This document shows, piece after piece, positions 29,001 to 37,250 of a DNA stretch of 64,000 nucleotides. The position numbers were made by a program, and so were the translations under genes. Under the pieces are notes generated by a model. That model saw nothing but the letters and a program-made list of their open reading frames with translations. It was not told the DNA's origin and made no database searches. The stretch lies in contig NZ_JBLAVB010000006.1 in assembly GCF_047263945.1 (NCBI RefSeq), positions 124,001-188,000 on the forward strand, given 5' to 3'. Position 1 is the stretch's first letter; each line of letters opens with the position of its first letter. The stretch comes from Rhodospirillum sp047263945 (GTDB taxonomy: Bacteria; Pseudomonadota; Alphaproteobacteria; Rhodospirillales; Rhodospirillaceae).

Positions 29001-30598
29001 TCCCGGCAACCACCCCCGTGACGCTGGAGCGACCGGGCAGTGAACCGACAACAGCCACCCTGTTCCGCTTCCAGGCCGACACCGATGCGAACGGCAATGC
29101 GGTCCTGTCCCCCCATGCCATCCTGGCTCTGGGCCTCACCGAGGACGAACGGGTCCGCCTGGAAACCGCAGGCCCGTTCAGCCCCCATCACGACCGCTTT
29201 CTTGTGCTGGTCCCCGATACGGCGGGGGGTGACAGGCCGCAGACCGACCCGTCCGGCATCGAATACTTCCGATACAGGGTCGAGGTTCGCGGCTGGGACA
29301 CCGACGGCTTTAGCCAAACCCTCCCTCCGGAGGGGGCAGAGGACGACCCGATTATTGTCTATAGCCTCGACCGGTTGATCTACGGATCCCTCGCCTACTT
29401 CGCCCGGCCGCTTCCGGAGACCCGCTACCAGCCGACTCTCGAGGAAGGCCGGACCAAGCGCTTCGCGGACCAGATCAGTCAGATCTTCGCGCCGGTGACA
29501 TTCAACCCGCTGCAGGAGATCCTGGATGTTTTCACCGGCGAGCTGACCGGTCTTATCGACAACGACCGCTTTGATCACACACTTGATCCTCTCGTCCACT
29601 CCGGTGCCGACGATCTATGGTCGATGGCCCGTGGCATCGCCCAAGGAAACGACGACACCCCCCCGGACGACCGCCCCCTGTACTGGGCACGGTTGATCAT
29701 ACGGTTTCTGCTGAAGCAGCATCTGGCGGATCTCGTCCCGACAGGGCGGCTGGTCGACCTGTGCAACGACCTGGATATACGATCCAGGGGTTTGTTCGAA
29801 CCGGACTTCCGCGCCGAGCCTGCCGGGCCCGTCCCGCCGGATGCGCTGAGAATCCTCGTCCTCGCCCTGGACCCCACCATCACGGACGACTCCGTCGGTC
29901 AGCCGTCCCCCGGGGCCTCTCTCGCGCTCGCCCTGGATGGCACGACGCTGGAAGGCGGGGGGCGCACGGCCTTTATCCGTGCCGCCATTCTGCCCAAACG
30001 CTATGCGGCATGGACACAGTTGGTCGAAACACTGCTCGCCCCGTTGTTCGACGGCCCCGACCAGGTCAACGCCATCATCACAGTGGGCAGCGAGTCCCGG
30101 ACCGAAGCGGTCTTCGACATAGATCGGATCGCCGTCAACAGGCGCGCCGCCGCCGTCCCTGACAACGATGGCCAGCTGCCCCCGCAGGAAAGAGTGGGTC
30201 CTGTCGACGAGATCCTTGCCTCCAACCTGCCCGTTCCGCCGCAGGTCCGCGGGGAGGGTCGGGAATGGAGATGGGTCTACGATCAGTCGGTCGGATACGA
30301 AGGTCAGGCCGCCGATGATCCGCGCCGCATCCACCCCACCTTGCCCGGTGGCGGCCCCCTGACACAGGATCCGGCCTATGACCTGTCCGCTCTGGACGGA
30401 CGCCCCGAATACGGCGGTGCCGGCGCCTATTTCGAAAACGAGCTGTTCTACCGCGTCATCCGCTACCGCACGACCCACCACGACACCATCAAGGCCGGGC
30501 ACCTTGGGCTGCCCAACCCGGGGGATGGCGGATTGAGCCTTGGGGATATCATCGCCTCTGCCACCGCCTACCTCCGCACCATACTACCGGGCCTCTAG
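23021..30598 (+). CDS. Giant subtilisin-like (S8) serine protease, 2525 aa, multidomain
   Basis: The catalytic set of a subtilase is complete: Asp363 (VVDTG), His417 (DSHGTNMCGIA), oxyanion Asn533 (FSAGN) and Ser887 (GGTSAAAPQVAG). Residues about 1-105 look like a small beta-sandwich. Residues about 215-290 resemble the fervidolysin-type prodomain (VTFAVPISPGEID, then a segment ending GIADAIPV). About 250-280 extra residues lie between the Asn and Ser motifs; part of this insert (GATEIQVDTSAYFAANDPIL) resembles small beta-domains common in surface and phage-tail proteins. About 1640 residues follow the catalytic domain, and I cannot assign them. There is no N-terminal signal peptide and no obvious membrane segment. 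It ends 12 nt before the next giant gene, so the two are almost certainly co-transcribed. Likely role: a large autoprocessing protease acting on or with its two neighbours (inference). The ATG at 23021 has only a weak ribosome-binding site, but the in-frame ATG upstream is followed at once by a stop. Confidence 0.85.
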   Translation: MTGSRPRFLIDVMDVAGARLPGAHLSLMLQESRLVSVVAPGTVFDLNLDDLLDRQYWPDDQPPPPGVYLARVDAPGFSIQERELLVEDAGVSTVFLLGSANARTYRFPHFCLPIEEPPTLLGLYRADGFSEDQEREIENLGLGALGMARHPDADNPPQEEDAADNDGPPWWTDFRLLHLPEGSDDAARREALDRLRALDFLDTTGIVTTWTARSLAITTGTLVVTFAVPISPGEIDAIATELAFEIIRPLDPGIGSYLAAPLPGALDEDGLETAQRLSGHPGIADAIPVILEPVQFHNADVRPQDYLIDDQKELLYSRTTEAWNYLRTLSPGYAEEADDEEDAPPHPGDITYGSAKICIGVVDTGLQSYRTATGTIEPLHAEFRGTVSDGSPKIAQFVDTNALPWRFHINDIQIDSHGTNMCGIAAASVNTPSGHKQHALGTVGVAPNCRLLPVRWVNWLLNYSLFRWMSGLPLLKGRDVMGTDTVPAVPADIITNSYYAGLGTILMGARNFHPSTRYGRDGRGTIIIFSAGNDVDRISRIGNLKTDPEVITVGATAVYDYNNRFGEVHVYYSNHGHELDVCAMSHSRPYQLDIENVEPKLLGLVSPALYGQGEIPGCAGALDVALIKPWDMNDRRINVVDTTGLRKGSDRNDPESFNILFSIDHILVPLAPNKIRTVHNTTSITLENPVGFTPPVDDADVRLITLADLKYPFAERAPLGTQRIVPTSFVGFVSDQKILLGDPTDPTNRELNTIITIDKINGTPVALVLEDPTTLPHDANHPNHQILVVGGQILAWTPTAEAGGVDTPAGATEIQVDTSAYFAANDPILIGISETTSGKFGSEANRVKRKTSPTSIELEKPLLEVKPPGTQIIGGRGDYTLTTGGTSAAAPQVAGLCALILSVNPHLSWTEVRWILRESADKIDLRYTGWIDKEQNKTEIGIWHDKKGQPLVVADARAQSGYRFAEPRRTAYFSEVFGYGRINSELAVKIAKKYSHDHRDLMIRNHPDDEGTHRVDTARDPIQSPDIWIRNIDPVTDGTAALPVGYTTADSQGNIRSYRSLPPHQNPSSARDVTRHIYTRIRNRGTGCDNLYDGIEIGERPVERPALAVRESLQAWARFYIIRTESGDPFRIRRDVAQPENDWSNPEQVGALSTDRHQHYFIGEKSLFDTLAEDNLPASRTAPWPLPLDEDAVLRNNAELTGGIPSGENLIVKIPWRAQDLPPVGLQLSDRRRTVLLVEISPHDGVIKDRNQDGEETILDGAERLVAGSNNNFSTREITFATLTIDRPDGGPLTRAVPLQSGETVTLPFRITVSDPIGYFRPADIQVEAIRHFPDGTWTSALHPHDPAATPWVSTPDTDWLSVNLVSSANADTLLDRESDMAIVGTITLSSGESRMHLVFRLRNDQGATLGEATHTIMVIDADSLQSPGTTINSGRPAFHTFADMVGFAPQTREEAFGPDPAAPTDRFAVTARFHRAGPEPRVKAMAAATGMVMLQRMDNHPNRVNLILKPLRQPRADFTRVKYFIYRGLALTDFLAGPDGADLLRLRDEADASPFITDLWQIHNDRRRLEAQAASPEPQPDPHREAPPASLFGLIADQSAEDSLDHYFQSREGGGSLPVIGIGQTLGDFLLPEADSMVGFEIILEEGTPGPTLAIARQETNAIDLSGIADPLERRARAERILNYIDPAAYYGLYYTIGVENADPHVPILRYAELHEAVISRFHTAGTVYLDIRNEGGYSFNYYRNYDEGGAQIRLGIDPEALTPHAYATHDTWPLAILHDLSRTSAGRTIPLTVQLAQGDNSRPLVYVEWGDLTSRHLRKSFVQGQYLEGRNQDDDPWMQPLSFAQHSLPDPADLTVQRPVSGWIKLFVYRRRPPPPFFPLDASVVWSDRFTDGLFGPLGAAPLPSPHNEAVQWSMAQDKRFVDALGGDSDLGFAYVASRGVAVEEGAVVFFAAATDIVEPDVQSTTGLPGLTGGVGVNGSFLDIAFFFRGLIPATTPVTLERPGSEPTTATLFRFQADTDANGNAVLSPHAILALGLTEDERVRLETAGPFSPHHDRFLVLVPDTAGGDRPQTDPSGIEYFRYRVEVRGWDTDGFSQTLPPEGAEDDPIIVYSLDRLIYGSLAYFARPLPETRYQPTLEEGRTKRFADQISQIFAPVTFNPLQEILDVFTGELTGLIDNDRFDHTLDPLVHSGADDLWSMARGIAQGNDDTPPDDRPLYWARLIIRFLLKQHLADLVPTGRLVDLCNDLDIRSRGLFEPDFRAEPAGPVPPDALRILVLALDPTITDDSVGQPSPGASLALALDGTTLEGGGRTAFIRAAILPKRYAAWTQLVETLLAPLFDGPDQVNAIITVGSESRTEAVFDIDRIAVNRRAAAVPDNDGQLPPQERVGPVDEILASNLPVPPQVRGEGREWRWVYDQSVGYEGQAADDPRRIHPTLPGGGPLTQDPAYDLSALDGRPEYGGAGAYFENELFYRVIRYRTTHHDTIKAGHLGLPNPGDGGLSLGDIIASATAYLRTILPGL

Positions 30599-30610
30599 GG
30601 AGAGCAGGAC

Positions 30611-33600
30611 ATGACATCGGACGCTTTCTATCCGTCGCTCTCCTCCCTCGTTTCGCCGGAGGACATGCCCACCGGGCTGGGGTTTCTGGGGGAAGGCCTG
30701 CAGGAGCTGTTTCGCGGCCTGTATTACCGCGATTTGCGGATATCGCAGGGAAGCAAAGGGGACAGCGCCTTCTACAGCCTGACCGTGGTGTCCTTCAAAG
30801 AGCTGTCCTTCGGGACCCCGGGCACCGACGGCCTGCGGGTGGCCTTCAACCTGAGTGAAAACAATGACCCTTCCACCAGCCTGATCCCGACGCGGGTGCA
30901 TTATCACTGGCCGATCCAGCGCCTTCTGAACGGCTTCGACATCAGCCGCTTCTCGCCCGAGCCACAGGCCCTGTTCGAGCTGGCAATACAGTTGCTTGAC
31001 GGCGACGCCACACCGATCCTGCGCGCTGCCATCGACCAATTCATCGGCCCCGACGACATCGCCGGGATGGTGGCCGACATGAACGCCTTCCTGGGTCTGG
31101 ATATCGTGATCCCTGCCGGGTCGGTGGAAGAGGGCCTCAACCGGCTCGCCGAAGAGGTCGAGCAACGCCTGGGCATTCCGCTGATCCGGATCGTCTACCT
31201 GCGCTTCATCCTCATCGAAGGCAATCCGCAACGGACCCTGGGCCACCTCAACAGGCTGTTTTCCGGACTCATCCCCGGCGGCGATCTGGAGGCCTATATC
31301 CTCGACCTGATGGTGCCGAGGATCGAAGCGTCTTTTGACACCTCTGTTGCCATCCTCTTCCCCCGCTCGGTCCTGGTGCCGGTGGACCAGGACGAACAGT
31401 CGGTATTGCGCTTTCACCCAGGCACCCTGAGCTTCTCCACCCACGGCGGTATCGGTTTTCATCAGGCGCCGGGCGTCGCCTCGTTCACCCGGTCACAGAT
31501 CGGCAGCACCGGCTTTATCATCGATCTGGAAAGCGCCACCCTGGACCTCAGCCGGACCAGCAACATCCCCGAAGCCACGGCGGACGGACGCCCCGATGCC
31601 TTCATCGGTGTCTTTGTTTCCGAAGCCACCATCGACCTGCCGCCGGACTGGTTCGGACAGGATGGAAATGCCACGGCCCGTCTGGTCGGCGAAAACCTGC
31701 TGATCGGCACCGGCGGGCTGTCCGGCCGGATCGGCCTGCGCGCCATCCGCCAGGGGTCAGCGCCAGAGGATATGGCCCTGACCGCCAGACTGGGCGGTGA
31801 GGACGGATTCACCCTGGGCTTCCGTACGTTTGATGTGACCTTCCGCCAGAACGCCATCACCGGATCGACCATCGACGGCTTCATGGAAATCCCGGGGTTC
31901 GAGGATGAAGACGGCACCCCCGTCCGGATCGACCTGGAGGTCACGGTCCGCGACGACGGCGACTTTTCCATCACCGCACGCGCGTCCCGGGGGCTGGCGC
32001 TGCATGTTCCGGGAGTATTCAGCTTCACCCTGGACCGCCTGTCCCTGGGTCGGCGGGACGACACCTTCTTCCTGAGTCTGGCGGGCAATCTGCGCTTCAC
32101 CCACCCCGCCCTGTCGACGATCCTGACCGGTGATATCTATATCGCCGACCTGACCGTTTACGCCGACGGAACCTTCGAGTTGGACGGCGGCACCCTGCCT
32201 CTGCCCTCGGGGGTGACCATCGCCCTCGGGCCGGCGGAGGTCGCCATCACCGCCATCCACTTCGGCTCCCACCAGGCCGAACATCGGGGGCAACTGCGCA
32301 AATACCGCTATTGGGGGCTGGATGGCGGCCTGAGCCTGGACCCGGGCGGCGTGGATGCCCGGGGCGACGGCATCAAGTTCTTCTACACCATCGATAACAA
32401 CCCGGCAGAGGGGCGCGATCCCGATGCTTTCCTGCGCATTGAAAGCCTGGCCATCGACCTGATCATCCCCGGCACTGCCAAGCCGGACACGGCCCTGGCC
32501 CTGATTTCCGGCTATGTGGCCCTGAAAGGCGACGGCGGCGCGGGCAGCGAGGAATACGCCGGCGGCGTTTCGGTGACCCTGCCCAAGATGCGCATGGCCG
32601 GCGCAGCAGAAATCGCCTACAAGCCCGCCGACCCGTCCTTCTACATTGATGCCTCCGTTGAAATCGCCACCCCGATCCCCCTGGGGCCGACGGGTCTGGG
32701 GATCTATGGGTTCCGAGGGGTGCTCGGCCTGCGCTATGTGCCGTCCAAAACCGAAATCGACCTCACCGACGAAGACGACTGGTTCACCTACTACAAAAAG
32801 TCCGTCAATGGAAAAGGGGTCGGCCTGTACCGCGACAAGTTCGCCCCCCCCGGGGATACGGCCAGCGCCTCCAATCCCTTTGCCGTCGGGGCAGGCATCT
32901 CGCTGGCCACGGCAAGCGATGACGGCAAGGCCTTTTCCTCCAAGGTCTTCCTGCTGCTGGCCATGCCCGACCTGATCCTGCTGGAAGGCAAGGCCAACGT
33001 GCTGGGGAAGCGGGTCGGGCTGGACGACCAGGATCCGCCGTTCTTTGCCTTCCTGGCCCTGGAACCGGAGTCCATCGAAATCGGCTTCGGCGCCGATTAT
33101 CTGCTGCCATCGGACAGCGGCATGATCCTGGATATTCATGCCGAAGTCCGGGGCAAGTATTTCTTCGACACACCATCGGGCTGGTATCTGAACTTCGGCA
33201 CCCGCGACAAGCCGATTTCCGCCAGCCTGCTGAAGATCTTTCAGGCGCAGGCCTATCTGATGCTGTCTGCCCGGGGGATCGAGACGGCCGGGCGCATCGA
33301 GTTCGACATCGACAAGCGCTATGCTGGCGGTGCGGTGCGGGCGAAGGCCGACATCTACATGGAAGCCGGCGGCAAGATCAGCTTCGAACAGCCCCAGGTC
33401 GGCGGCTATGTGCTGGCCGGTGGCGGGATCGACGTCTTCCTGTTGTTCGCCGGTTTCAAGTTCCGCCTGGACACCACCCTGCTGGCCGAAGCGCCCAATC
33501 CCTTCCTGATCGAAGGCGGGCTGGATCTGAGGGTCAGCGTCACCATCGGCTATGCCTTCGCCAAGATCACCATTTCCAGGTCCTTCACCGTCTCGCTGAG

Positions 33601-36600
33601 CTGGACATTCGACGGCGCCGAAGATCGCTCGCCGGTGATCCCCTTCGCCAAGCCCGACGCCATCGCCGAGACCCCGCCGGTCAAGGCGATCAGCATGCTG
33701 TCCGGCGAAGGGTTCGATCTGGCCTATTTCGGTGATCGGGATCCGTCCGGCAATGATGACAAGTTCGCCAGGGCGATCATCCCGCTGGACTGCTGGATCG
33801 ACATCGACTTCCCCAAAAGTCTTCAGCCGGGCGCGGTCAGCCACATTATCGGCGGGGCCGGTCATGCGGCCCCGTCGCAAACCATGGAGATCATCCCCCC
33901 CGAACCCGTGCGCACGGATGTCACCCACGAATACCACATCACCGACCTGAGCCTGTCGGTCTGGAGCAACAACGCCTGGTGGCCCTACAATCCCTATGAA
34001 GCCCTGACCCCAACCGACGCCCTGATCTTTCCCGACGATCCTGACCAGCCTCGCAACCGGCGCGGAGTGGATCCTGCGACCCTGAAGGCGGGCCAATGGC
34101 AGTTGATCAGCCACCACTACAACAAGATCCGCCTGCTGGCCGACACCCCACTGGTCCTGGCCATCCCCCAGATACCAAGCCCCGACCCGGTGGAGCACTT
34201 CGGCATCGATGGCGCCACCCTGTTCTGTGAAAGCCCCCCGCGACCCTGGACCGTTGCCGACTGGACCGACGTGACGGCAGGCACGACTTATCCGTCGATG
34301 CGGCTGCACAACCGGGGCGGCCTGACCTTCCACCTGCCTGACCGACCGGCTGAGGGACGTCGGGCAGAGGTCCTTCCCTTCCGTCTCGACCCCACCCTGC
34401 CCCACGCCCTGGTATGGCTGAACCGCCATATCCTGGTACTGGATCTGCCCGAACGCAGCGTCTCGGTCTCACTGAAACTGTTCACCTATGCCACCGGGGT
34501 CCGGGTTTCCGTTCTGAACAAGCGCTGGATCGACTCCCGCCCGGCCTATGCCCTGCTGGAGGACCGCTTCATCGACCGCCTTGATGCGGTCATACCCATC
34601 CGGTTCAACGCCCCGGGCCGCCAGACGGACCAGCTGATCAACCGGATCATCATCGAACCGGCCCACGGCGACCGCTGGACCCGGTGGGTCGCCGACGGGG
34701 ACGGCCAGCGGGAACCGGTCGGCGAGGAAACCATCGCCGATCTCGCGGCCGAAGAGGAACGCCTGTGGCGCCACCTTGCGGAAAACGACGCCAAGACGGA
34801 CGGGCGCGAGGATCTGGAGCGCCGCCTGAAACTGATCGAATCCCGGCTGCGGGAACGCCGGGCCATCGGCTGTATCGAGCAGGAACACGACCCCGATAAG
34901 CTGCGTGCCCGGCTGGAGGCGCTGACCGAAGACGCGACAGAAACGCGCGACCGGATCGCGGAAAGCGACGCGCTGATCCGGGCCATCACTCCCCGCCTGA
35001 AGCGCCTGAAGCTTTATGCCGCCCGCTGCCTTCCGCGCGACGGCCGCCCCTTGGCCTACGAGATCTATGACGAGAAGGACAAGGACCAGAAAATCGAATA
35101 CCGCTGGCGTATCATCGACCGATCCGGCCGCCCGGTGTTCAGCGCCAGCACCCGCTATGCCCAGCAGAAATCGGCCCGGGCGGAAATGCTGGCAACCCTG
35201 ACGCGGGCGACGACCCACGCCGGCTATCTGGTCGCCCAGGCCAAGGACGGCCGCTACTACTTCAATATCGTCGACGAGAAGGGGGCGGTGATCGGCCGCC
35301 AGATCCGCTATTACAAGGATCTCCGCTCGATCAATCGCATGATCACCACGCTGTTGACCGTCGTCGGACAGCAGGCGGCCTATGCCCCCCTGATCCTGGA
35401 AAAGCCCCTGGACTGGGCCAGCGGTCCCCTTCCCCGGCTGGGCCAGGACTGCCTGAAAGACCTGCCAGACCTGCTGCGGGGCACCGCCGCCGAAGCCGAG
35501 GTGGCCCGGTTCGAGACCACCACCATCACCGCCCCCATCGACTATGCCGAGGTCTACCGCATCGTCTACGCCGCCATCGCCGAGCTGGCGGTGGCCTTGC
35601 AGCGGGAACAGGACCGCCGGAGCAGCCTTCAGCGCCGCCTTGACCGGCTGGAAGACGATCTCCGCAGCCTGCGCCCCTTCCTGGAGGCACTGGAACAGGG
35701 TCCGGTCCGCCCCGGAGAGCCATGGCACTGCTCCACCCTGCTGTTCGAAGTGCGCTGGCTGACCCGCGCCGATGCGGCCTACAACGACCACATCCCCGGC
35801 CAGGAGGCCATCGAAGCCGACTATCAGGCGACCCGGGCCGCCATCGAACACTTGCTGGCCCCGGTCTGGCGGCCGAACAGCCGTTACAGGCTGGCGATTA
35901 CCGTGGGGGACCGGGTCGACGGCAGGCAGGATGCCAACGAAGAACCAGCTCTGGACAAGCAAACCTTTGTCTTCGGTTTCTCCACGGCCGGTCCCGTCGG
36001 CCATTTCCATACCACACCAGGCGTCACCTATGTGGATACGGCCGCCGGCAAGACGGCAGAGGACTACCCCCTGACCTCTCTGCGCCGCTATCTGGACAAG
36101 GACCGCTGCGTCCCGGATGTCTCGGGAAATCTGTTGCGGACCAAGCCCCTGTTCTACCAAAACGCTGAAATCCGCCTGTTCTACACCGGCCGCCACACCT
36201 ATCACCTGCTGAACGGCTGGCCTGCGTATCAGGGGCTGCCCGAACTGACTGGTCGTCTTCAGGTGCTGATCAAGGACCCGGCTGAAGGCGTGACCGTTGA
36301 AAACCCGCCGCCGCCGGATATGGAATCGATCCGGGTTCCCGGCGGGACGGAGAGCTGGGAGCGGGATGACGATCCGCGCATCCCCGATGACCTGCGGGCC
36401 TTCCGCAATCTTGCCCACAACGACGCCCGCTGCCTGCTGTCGGGAGGCGACCTGATCCTGCCAGCCTCCACCATGACCCGGGTTACCTTGACCAACCTGA
36501 AACCGGGCAAGCTGTATACGGCGATCCTGAACAACCTGTTCGAAGGCCGCAGTGCCGAGGTACACCGCTTCTCCTTCCGCACGTCCCGTTACGGATCGTT

Positions 36601-37192
36601 CCGCGAACAGATCGAAAGCTATCATCTTCGTGGGTCGGTGGCTCCGGATGCGGGGGCCAATGCGGGAGCGCAGGCCAGCCGAGACAACCGCCATGACCTG
36701 TGGGTCAACCTGCCGGAAGGAACGGTCTCAGAGCTGCGCCGGATCATTTCGGGCGACGACGACCCGACCACGCGACGGGCCATCCAGTATCCCGATCCCT
36801 TCGAACGGATCATCCAGGGGGTTTTGGCCCTGCCCGCCCAACCACCGGCAGAAGCCACGGAAATCCTGTTCCTGCGACAGGCAGCGAACGGAAACGGAAA
36901 CGGAAACGGAGGGGATACCCTGCTCGCCATTCTGATCCGCAACCCGGAACCCCTGATCGATCCCCGGCTGCCCCGGACCCTTTGGGGCGAAGCGCTCCGG
37001 GTGTGGATCGACGGACGGCAAGACGGGCTTGGGATGGTCTTCTCCAAGGACGGAACAGGCGTGCTGATTGCCCACCGGGGGGAGCCGCTGGAGGGGGACA
37101 GGCTGACCGCCCGTTTCCATCATCTGGTCTGGAACGGCCGCCAGTACGAAGCGGACAGCAGGGTCAACCTGATCCTTTCACTCTCCCCCTGA
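30611..37192 (+). CDS. Giant beta-rich protein, 2193 aa, with coiled coils and DUF1508-like segments; function unknown
   Basis: A good ribosome-binding site (GGGAGAGCAGGA) precedes this ATG, 12 nt after the protease gene. Residues 1 to about 1090 are mostly alternating beta segments rich in Gly, Asp and Phe/Tyr, with an internally similar look (for example LSGRIGLRAIR, GGYVLAGGGIDVFLLFAGFKF). Residues about 1376-1467 form a charged, helical, probably coiled-coil stretch. Residues about 1484-1580 look like two consecutive DUF1508/YegP-type halves (YEIYDEKDKDQ...YRWRIID and DGRYYFNIVDEKGAVIG). A second short coiled coil lies at about 1660-1697. Close to the C-terminus is an Asn-Gly run encoded by a 6-bp tandem repeat near nt 36890-36912. 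There is no signal peptide, secretion signal or catalytic motif I can defend. It sits between a giant protease and another giant unknown, which suggests a structural or substrate role in the same machine (inference). Confidence 0.8.
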   Translation: MTSDAFYPSLSSLVSPEDMPTGLGFLGEGLQELFRGLYYRDLRISQGSKGDSAFYSLTVVSFKELSFGTPGTDGLRVAFNLSENNDPSTSLIPTRVHYHWPIQRLLNGFDISRFSPEPQALFELAIQLLDGDATPILRAAIDQFIGPDDIAGMVADMNAFLGLDIVIPAGSVEEGLNRLAEEVEQRLGIPLIRIVYLRFILIEGNPQRTLGHLNRLFSGLIPGGDLEAYILDLMVPRIEASFDTSVAILFPRSVLVPVDQDEQSVLRFHPGTLSFSTHGGIGFHQAPGVASFTRSQIGSTGFIIDLESATLDLSRTSNIPEATADGRPDAFIGVFVSEATIDLPPDWFGQDGNATARLVGENLLIGTGGLSGRIGLRAIRQGSAPEDMALTARLGGEDGFTLGFRTFDVTFRQNAITGSTIDGFMEIPGFEDEDGTPVRIDLEVTVRDDGDFSITARASRGLALHVPGVFSFTLDRLSLGRRDDTFFLSLAGNLRFTHPALSTILTGDIYIADLTVYADGTFELDGGTLPLPSGVTIALGPAEVAITAIHFGSHQAEHRGQLRKYRYWGLDGGLSLDPGGVDARGDGIKFFYTIDNNPAEGRDPDAFLRIESLAIDLIIPGTAKPDTALALISGYVALKGDGGAGSEEYAGGVSVTLPKMRMAGAAEIAYKPADPSFYIDASVEIATPIPLGPTGLGIYGFRGVLGLRYVPSKTEIDLTDEDDWFTYYKKSVNGKGVGLYRDKFAPPGDTASASNPFAVGAGISLATASDDGKAFSSKVFLLLAMPDLILLEGKANVLGKRVGLDDQDPPFFAFLALEPESIEIGFGADYLLPSDSGMILDIHAEVRGKYFFDTPSGWYLNFGTRDKPISASLLKIFQAQAYLMLSARGIETAGRIEFDIDKRYAGGAVRAKADIYMEAGGKISFEQPQVGGYVLAGGGIDVFLLFAGFKFRLDTTLLAEAPNPFLIEGGLDLRVSVTIGYAFAKITISRSFTVSLSWTFDGAEDRSPVIPFAKPDAIAETPPVKAISMLSGEGFDLAYFGDRDPSGNDDKFARAIIPLDCWIDIDFPKSLQPGAVSHIIGGAGHAAPSQTMEIIPPEPVRTDVTHEYHITDLSLSVWSNNAWWPYNPYEALTPTDALIFPDDPDQPRNRRGVDPATLKAGQWQLISHHYNKIRLLADTPLVLAIPQIPSPDPVEHFGIDGATLFCESPPRPWTVADWTDVTAGTTYPSMRLHNRGGLTFHLPDRPAEGRRAEVLPFRLDPTLPHALVWLNRHILVLDLPERSVSVSLKLFTYATGVRVSVLNKRWIDSRPAYALLEDRFIDRLDAVIPIRFNAPGRQTDQLINRIIIEPAHGDRWTRWVADGDGQREPVGEETIADLAAEEERLWRHLAENDAKTDGREDLERRLKLIESRLRERRAIGCIEQEHDPDKLRARLEALTEDATETRDRIAESDALIRAITPRLKRLKLYAARCLPRDGRPLAYEIYDEKDKDQKIEYRWRIIDRSGRPVFSASTRYAQQKSARAEMLATLTRATTHAGYLVAQAKDGRYYFNIVDEKGAVIGRQIRYYKDLRSINRMITTLLTVVGQQAAYAPLILEKPLDWASGPLPRLGQDCLKDLPDLLRGTAAEAEVARFETTTITAPIDYAEVYRIVYAAIAELAVALQREQDRRSSLQRRLDRLEDDLRSLRPFLEALEQGPVRPGEPWHCSTLLFEVRWLTRADAAYNDHIPGQEAIEADYQATRAAIEHLLAPVWRPNSRYRLAITVGDRVDGRQDANEEPALDKQTFVFGFSTAGPVGHFHTTPGVTYVDTAAGKTAEDYPLTSLRRYLDKDRCVPDVSGNLLRTKPLFYQNAEIRLFYTGRHTYHLLNGWPAYQGLPELTGRLQVLIKDPAEGVTVENPPPPDMESIRVPGGTESWERDDDPRIPDDLRAFRNLAHNDARCLLSGGDLILPASTMTRVTLTNLKPGKLYTAILNNLFEGRSAEVHRFSFRTSRYGSFREQIESYHLRGSVAPDAGANAGAQASRDNRHDLWVNLPEGTVSELRRIISGDDDPTTRRAIQYPDPFERIIQGVLALPAQPPAEATEILFLRQAANGNGNGNGGDTLLAILIRNPEPLIDPRLPRTLWGEALRVWIDGRQDGLGMVFSKDGTGVLIAHRGEPLEGDRLTARFHHLVWNGRQYEADSRVNLILSLSP

Positions 37193-37250
37193 CGCTGTCC
37201 CGCTACCGCCATACCGCAGCCTTCTGTTGCCGCCGCCAAGGAAGCCGCCC

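Noticed and set aside
37227..37250. TTG start for the third giant gene
   Set aside because: The ATG at 37251 has AAGGAAG at proper distance; the TTG has no ribosome-binding site.
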